Shown here piece after piece: positions 59,879 through 64,000 of a DNA stretch of 64,000 nucleotides (within the stretch, counting starts at the first letter, position 1; each line of letters opens with the position of its first letter). The notes under the pieces were generated by a model. It worked only from the letters and a program-made list of their open reading frames with translations, made no database searches and had not been told where the DNA came from. The DNA comes from Phyllostachys edulis. Taxonomy: Eukaryota > Streptophyta > Magnoliopsida > Poales > Poaceae. The DNA lies in contig CM070559.1 in the NCBI GenBank assembly GCA_036346405.1, forward strand, positions 41,729,518-41,793,517, written 5' to 3'. A program made the position numbers and the translations under genes.

Positions 59879-62800
59879 ATGGCCGCTTCTGTCGAGCCAC
59901 GGCAGTTCGGCCGCCTCGACCTCGAGCCGGGCTCCGCGCCTGTGCGCGTCACCGCGAACGGCGCCAAGGCGTACCCTCCCGCGAACGGCATGCCGCGCCG
60001 CGCCGACTCGCCCGTGCGCGGGTGCGGCTTCCCTCCCCTTATATCGCCACCGCGGAAGGCACGTGCCGACGGAGACGCGTCGGACGACGAGGATGATGAG
60101 CGGGAGGACTGGCGCGAGCTGTACGGCTCGCACCTGCAGCTGGAGGTGGAGCCGGCGGTGCGCGACCCGCGCGACGAGGGCACCGCGGACGCGTGGGTCG
60201 AGCGCAACCCGTCGCTCATCCGGCTCACGGGGAAGCACCCGCTCAACTGCGAGCCGCCGCTGGCGCAGCTCATGCACCACGGCTTCATCACCCCGGCGCC
60301 GCTGCACTACGTGCGCAACCACGGCCCCGTGCCACGGGGGGGCTGGTCGACGTGGATCGTCGAGGTGACGGGCCTCGTCAAGCGGCCCACCCGTCTCACC
60401 ATGGACGAGCTGGTCAACGACTTCCCAGCCGTGGAGGTCCCCGTCACGCTCGCCTGCGCCGGCAACCGGCGCAAGGAGCAGAACATGGTGCGGAAGACGG
60501 TGGGGTTCAACTGGGGCCCTGCCGGCGTGTCCACGTCGGTGTGGCGCGGCGCGCGCCTCCGCGACGTGCTGCGCCGGTGCGGCATCATGCCCCGCAAGGG
60601 CGGCGCGCTCAACGTGTGCTTCGAGGGCGCCGAGGACCTCCCCGGCGGCGGGGGCTCCAAGTACGGCACCAGTATCACGCGCGAGTGGGCACTGGACCCG
60701 TCGCGGGACATCATGCTCGCGTACATGCAGAATGGCGAGCCGCTCCTACCGGACCACGGCTTCCCCGTGCGCGTCATCATCCCAGGTTGCATCGGCGGCC
60801 GCATGGTCAAGTGGGTCAAGCGCATCATCGTCACCACCGCCGAGTCCGACAACTACTACCATTACCGGGACAACCGCGTCCTGCCGTCCCACGTCGACGC
60901 CGAGCTCGCCAACGCAGAAGGTAAATTAACCGAGAACAATCTTTCACCGAGTTCTTACATCTTTGATTCACGAGAAATGGAATGACTAAAACAAGCAAAT
61001 GTTTGGGTTGTGCAAATGCGCAGCGTGGTGGTACAAGCCGGAGTACATCATCAACGAGCTGAACATAAACTCGGTGATCACGACGCCAGGGCACGACGAG
61101 ATCCTGCCCATCAACGCCATCACGACGCAGCGCACCTACACCATGAAGGGATACGCCTACTCCGGTGAGTCCTCCTAGAGCCTTTGACTTGCCTTACCTT
61201 CGGCTGTGACTTAAATTACTTAGAGCTAGCGGTAGTATGAAAAGGGAAACTTTTCAATGTTCTTTTAAGTCTGCGGCCATGGCGGTGGCGGCAACTTTAG
61301 ACTTCCATCTTGCGTGTATTCTGTCTCACCTACATATACTGTTACGTTAGTCTAAAAAACATATAATGTTACGTGCCTTGAAAAATCTACGGTACTTTTA
61401 GATGACACAGCATGTACCCTCAATACCATTTGAAAAACTAATGCCAATTTAATCCAACAAATATCTTCCGCATTCTCTCTTGTAGTCCTACTTAATTAAC
61501 CTGTTTACCTGAAAATTAAAGAGTAATTAATATCGTGGGCTTGTTATATGTCATTTGCCCAAATAAGAGAAATGAACTGATGAAGGAAATCTGGCTGGTA
61601 GTATCACAAAGGGCCATTTGCAAAGAGGACCATTTTTTTCCTGAATAAGTCACTGTGAGACTTTTAACAATTTGTGGACACTTGGGACCAAAAAAAGAAC
61701 CTCAATCTGTGCAGCCTTGTTCCATATCTCATGGTTCATTTTATTAGAACAAAGATATATGTCTTGCCTCAAACGGGAGGAAGATGAGATCTAAACCGGC
61801 ACTGAAACCGGAGCTAGCACACACCGGTTTGTTTTACGCGGAATGGGGATCACCGATCAACTCTTGGAACAGCTCGTAAAGATAGTTCATGCTTAATAGC
61901 TAAGGCATCCAAGATTACATATTTTTTCACGACAGATCCCGGCCCATAGACCAATCATTAATTTCCCATGAAGCTCTAGCAAGATATCATGCATGACAGT
62001 AGGCAGTACTGCAGTAGCAGCCGTGTAGGATTATGTTTATCTAGTATTGACCGTATTAGCGTCATGCATGGTAGTAGCTCGGAAACCGGGGGGTGCTTGA
62101 TACCATGTGTAGTTTGTTATGTGCCGGCCATTTTGGTGCACTACTTTTCTGCTAGCTAGGGAAAGCATATACAACTGGGGAGTTAACACTTCGTGGCACC
62201 CAAAAGCTGTTTGGTGGAGTGCTACCAAAATGCTGCCTTTGGAATAGTCAAAAGCCACTGATTTTAAATGTAAGTTGTTTTAGAATTTATGATGATATGT
62301 TTGATAATTAATAATAGATCCATCATGGAATATATACTTTCATAATGTATAGTTATTTTTATTTGAAACAATATATTTTTTATAAAAAAATGATGATCAA
62401 AATGTTACCTTCGAGACCACATGGTATACTACTGTTTTGTGTCAAGAGGATGAAACAACAGTACTCGCTCTATTTTTGTCGGGACCTGTGGCAAGCTTGC
62501 TGCTAGGCTATGCGGCTGTACGGTACCTGGTGGCGGCTTGGAGAACATAGGACAAATGGATTCGTGGCCGAAAAGGGCTGCAGTTCGTGTGGCTCGCAGC
62601 TACAAGAAAGTTTTTTCTTCTATCAACACTGTATTAGTAGTACTTTTTCCGATGCCTGCTCCTGCTCTGTTTGGGTGTAGGGGAAACCTTCCATCACTAA
62701 ATGATGCTAACAATTTCCTACTTCTAAATTACTACGATCTTCGACGGTTTCGCTAAATAACATTTGACTGTTTTTTTATATCAAAATAGTCGAATTTTCA

Positions 62801-64000
62801 TCCGTCCGATATGTTTAGATATTTGCACTTTTTCTAATATGATGAAATGGGTCTGAATTTATTATGGGCTGATGACCACATTACCGTATTTTGTTGATAT
62901 AAAATTTTAATTTTTTGTCTTTGCTTTTGCTCAACCTCTCAAAGTATATACTAGATTTTGAAACATGTGATAGAAATATGAGTTATTAAGACTTTTAAGA
63001 ATAATTACAGTGACTCAGAACAAAAAATACATAAATAATTTACTATAATTTATTTATGTATAATGAAGTTATAAATGAACTAGAAATTGATTTTTTTAGA
63101 CCGAGAAAACAGTCTTGTATGCGGACCCAATCTTCAATGTCATTGGGCAAACATGATTCATCCGAATCATCCCGTCTAACGTCGTCATCCTCCGGCGACG
63201 TTGGGAGCCAGTGATTAACAAGTTGGCGCTGGGCCAGAGGCAATTGGAATCCAGCAACATGACACTGAATATTCTGGCGTCGACAGAAACGTGTCGAATC
63301 CGAATTACATACATGCATATATATACAGAAACCGTCACATGCTAACAGTGACTTGTTTTTACATGCTAAACAGTAACGGCCGGGCAGTAAGCTAGCGAGT
63401 CATGAGGCTGACGAGTGTTTTTGTTGTGTTTTTGGTAGGCGGTGGCCAGAAGGTGACGAGAGTGGAGGTGACGCTGGACGGCGGCGAGACATGGCTGGTG
63501 TGCGCGCTCGACCACCCGGAGAAGCCCAACAAGTACGGCAGGTACTGGTGCTGGTGCTTCTGGTCCGTCGAGGTCGAGGTTCTGGACCTCCTCGGCGCCA
63601 AGGAGGTCGCCGTCCGCGCCTGGGACCAGTCGCTCAACACCCAGCCCGAGAATCTCATCTGGAACCTCATGGTACGCACCTAGCTAGTACATCTGATCCC
63701 CGCATACAACCATGGCGTTGTGCTTGTCATTTGCAAACTTACGTGAGGGCGTTCTGAAATCTCATGGTTTTGGTTGGTTTTGGCAGGGGATGATGAACAA
63801 CTGCTGGTTCAAGGTGAAGGTGAACGTGTGCCGGCCGCACAAGGGGGAGATCGGTCTGGTGTTCGAGCACCCGACGCAGCCGGGCAACCAGTCGGGCGGG
63901 TGGATGGCGCGGCAGAAGCACCTGGAGACGGCGGAGGCCGCCGCGCCGGGGCTCAAGCGGAGCACGTCCACGCCCTTCATGAACACCACCGACGGCAAGC
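59879..64000 (+). CDS. NIA1: Nitrate reductase (NAD(P)H), 5' part; continues past the window
   Basis: The enzyme reduces nitrate to nitrite in the cytosol, the first step of nitrate assimilation, using molybdenum cofactor, heme and FAD. Exons: 59879-60920, 61024-61164, 63439-63671, 63787 onward, all with GT-AG borders; phases join as Ala, Gly, then phase 0. The ATG follows the TATA box and starts the rice-like MAASVEPRQFG. Residues about 67-85 are acidic, then REDWRELYGSH. The molybdopterin domain has Mo-ligand Cys193 in VTLACAGNRRKEQN and the GCIGGRMVKW segment. The dimerisation domain follows (exons 2-4; GGETWLVCALDHPEK). The hinge RSTSTP (63958-63975; Ser533 by my count) is the known kinase/14-3-3 inactivation site of plant nitrate reductases. 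Heme-b5 and FAD domains lie beyond the edge. Frame is intact and GC-rich. NIA1 versus a close paralogue is not certain. Confidence 0.95.
61165..63438 (+). other. Nitrate reductase intron 2 (2274 bp)
   Basis: The intron is bounded by GTGAGT (61165) and TTTTGGTAG (ending 63438). It contains no supported gene. The dispersed repeat at 62745-63127 accounts for its AT-rich 3' third; the remainder is unremarkable unique-looking sequence. Confidence 0.85.
62745..63127. repeat. Dispersed repeat, copy 2, inside nitrate reductase intron 2
   Basis: Same repeat and same orientation as 29394-29798, with shared landmarks TCAAAATAGTCGAATTTTCAT, TAGAAATATGAGTTATTAAGAC and ATAAATGAACTA. The copies differ by scattered substitutions and small indels, unlike the CTG-focused damage in the LTR elements. 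It contributes about 0.4 kb to intron length. Confidence 0.78.

Noticed and set aside
60193..60924. 243-codon open frame overlapping nitrate reductase exon 1
   Set aside because: Alternate-frame shadow of a very GC-rich exon, with His/Arg/Ala/Pro-rich nonsense.

Overview
The window is nuclear DNA from a grass (Poaceae), most likely Oryza or a close relative. The evidence is the very GC-rich first exon of a plant NAD(P)H nitrate reductase with a rice-like N-terminus, and the surrounding grass-type Ty1/copia, Ty3/gypsy chromovirus and CACTA elements with plant splice signals. I cannot name the species. The only host gene I can support as functional is the 5' part of a nitrate reductase gene (59879 to the window edge, + strand). 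Almost everything else is layered transposable-element (TE) sequence. No tRNA, rRNA or CRISPR was seen.

Layout. (1) 1002-29112 is one minus-strand copia element with 5-bp target duplications (GTTAG). It is split near its polypurine tract by a plus-strand chromodomain-type gypsy structure, 2078-23530, made of three ~3.6-kb LTRs and two broken internal bodies. (2) 29113-37130 is gene-poor. It holds a dispersed repeat (29394-29798), a MITE-like sequence, and a probable solo LTR rich in a TCAGACCGG motif (35004-36968). (3) 37131-56382 is an older block containing a decayed Ulp1-protease-like gene on the minus strand, with introns unusually rich in TTTACTG. A gypsy solo LTR (41003-54142, TSD TTGCT) landed in it. 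That LTR was itself invaded by a 9.15-kb CACTA transposon (44749-53900, TSD GCC) and by a smaller insertion (42899-43656). (4) 56554-58840 is a foldback element with ~700-bp inverted arms. (5) 59783-64000 holds the nitrate reductase promoter, exons 1-3 and part of exon 4. Its long intron 2 carries a relative of the repeat at 29394-29798.

A caution for all users. Where the two gypsy bodies or the three LTRs differ, the differences cluster at CTG/CAG and CG sites, often as small indels. AT-rich parts of the same copies are almost identical, and the nitrate reductase exons show no such damage. This looks like base-calling error at methylated CHG/CG sites in a long-read assembly. Many apparent frameshifts in the TEs may therefore be artefacts. 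Nested target duplications give a clear order of insertion in both stacks.
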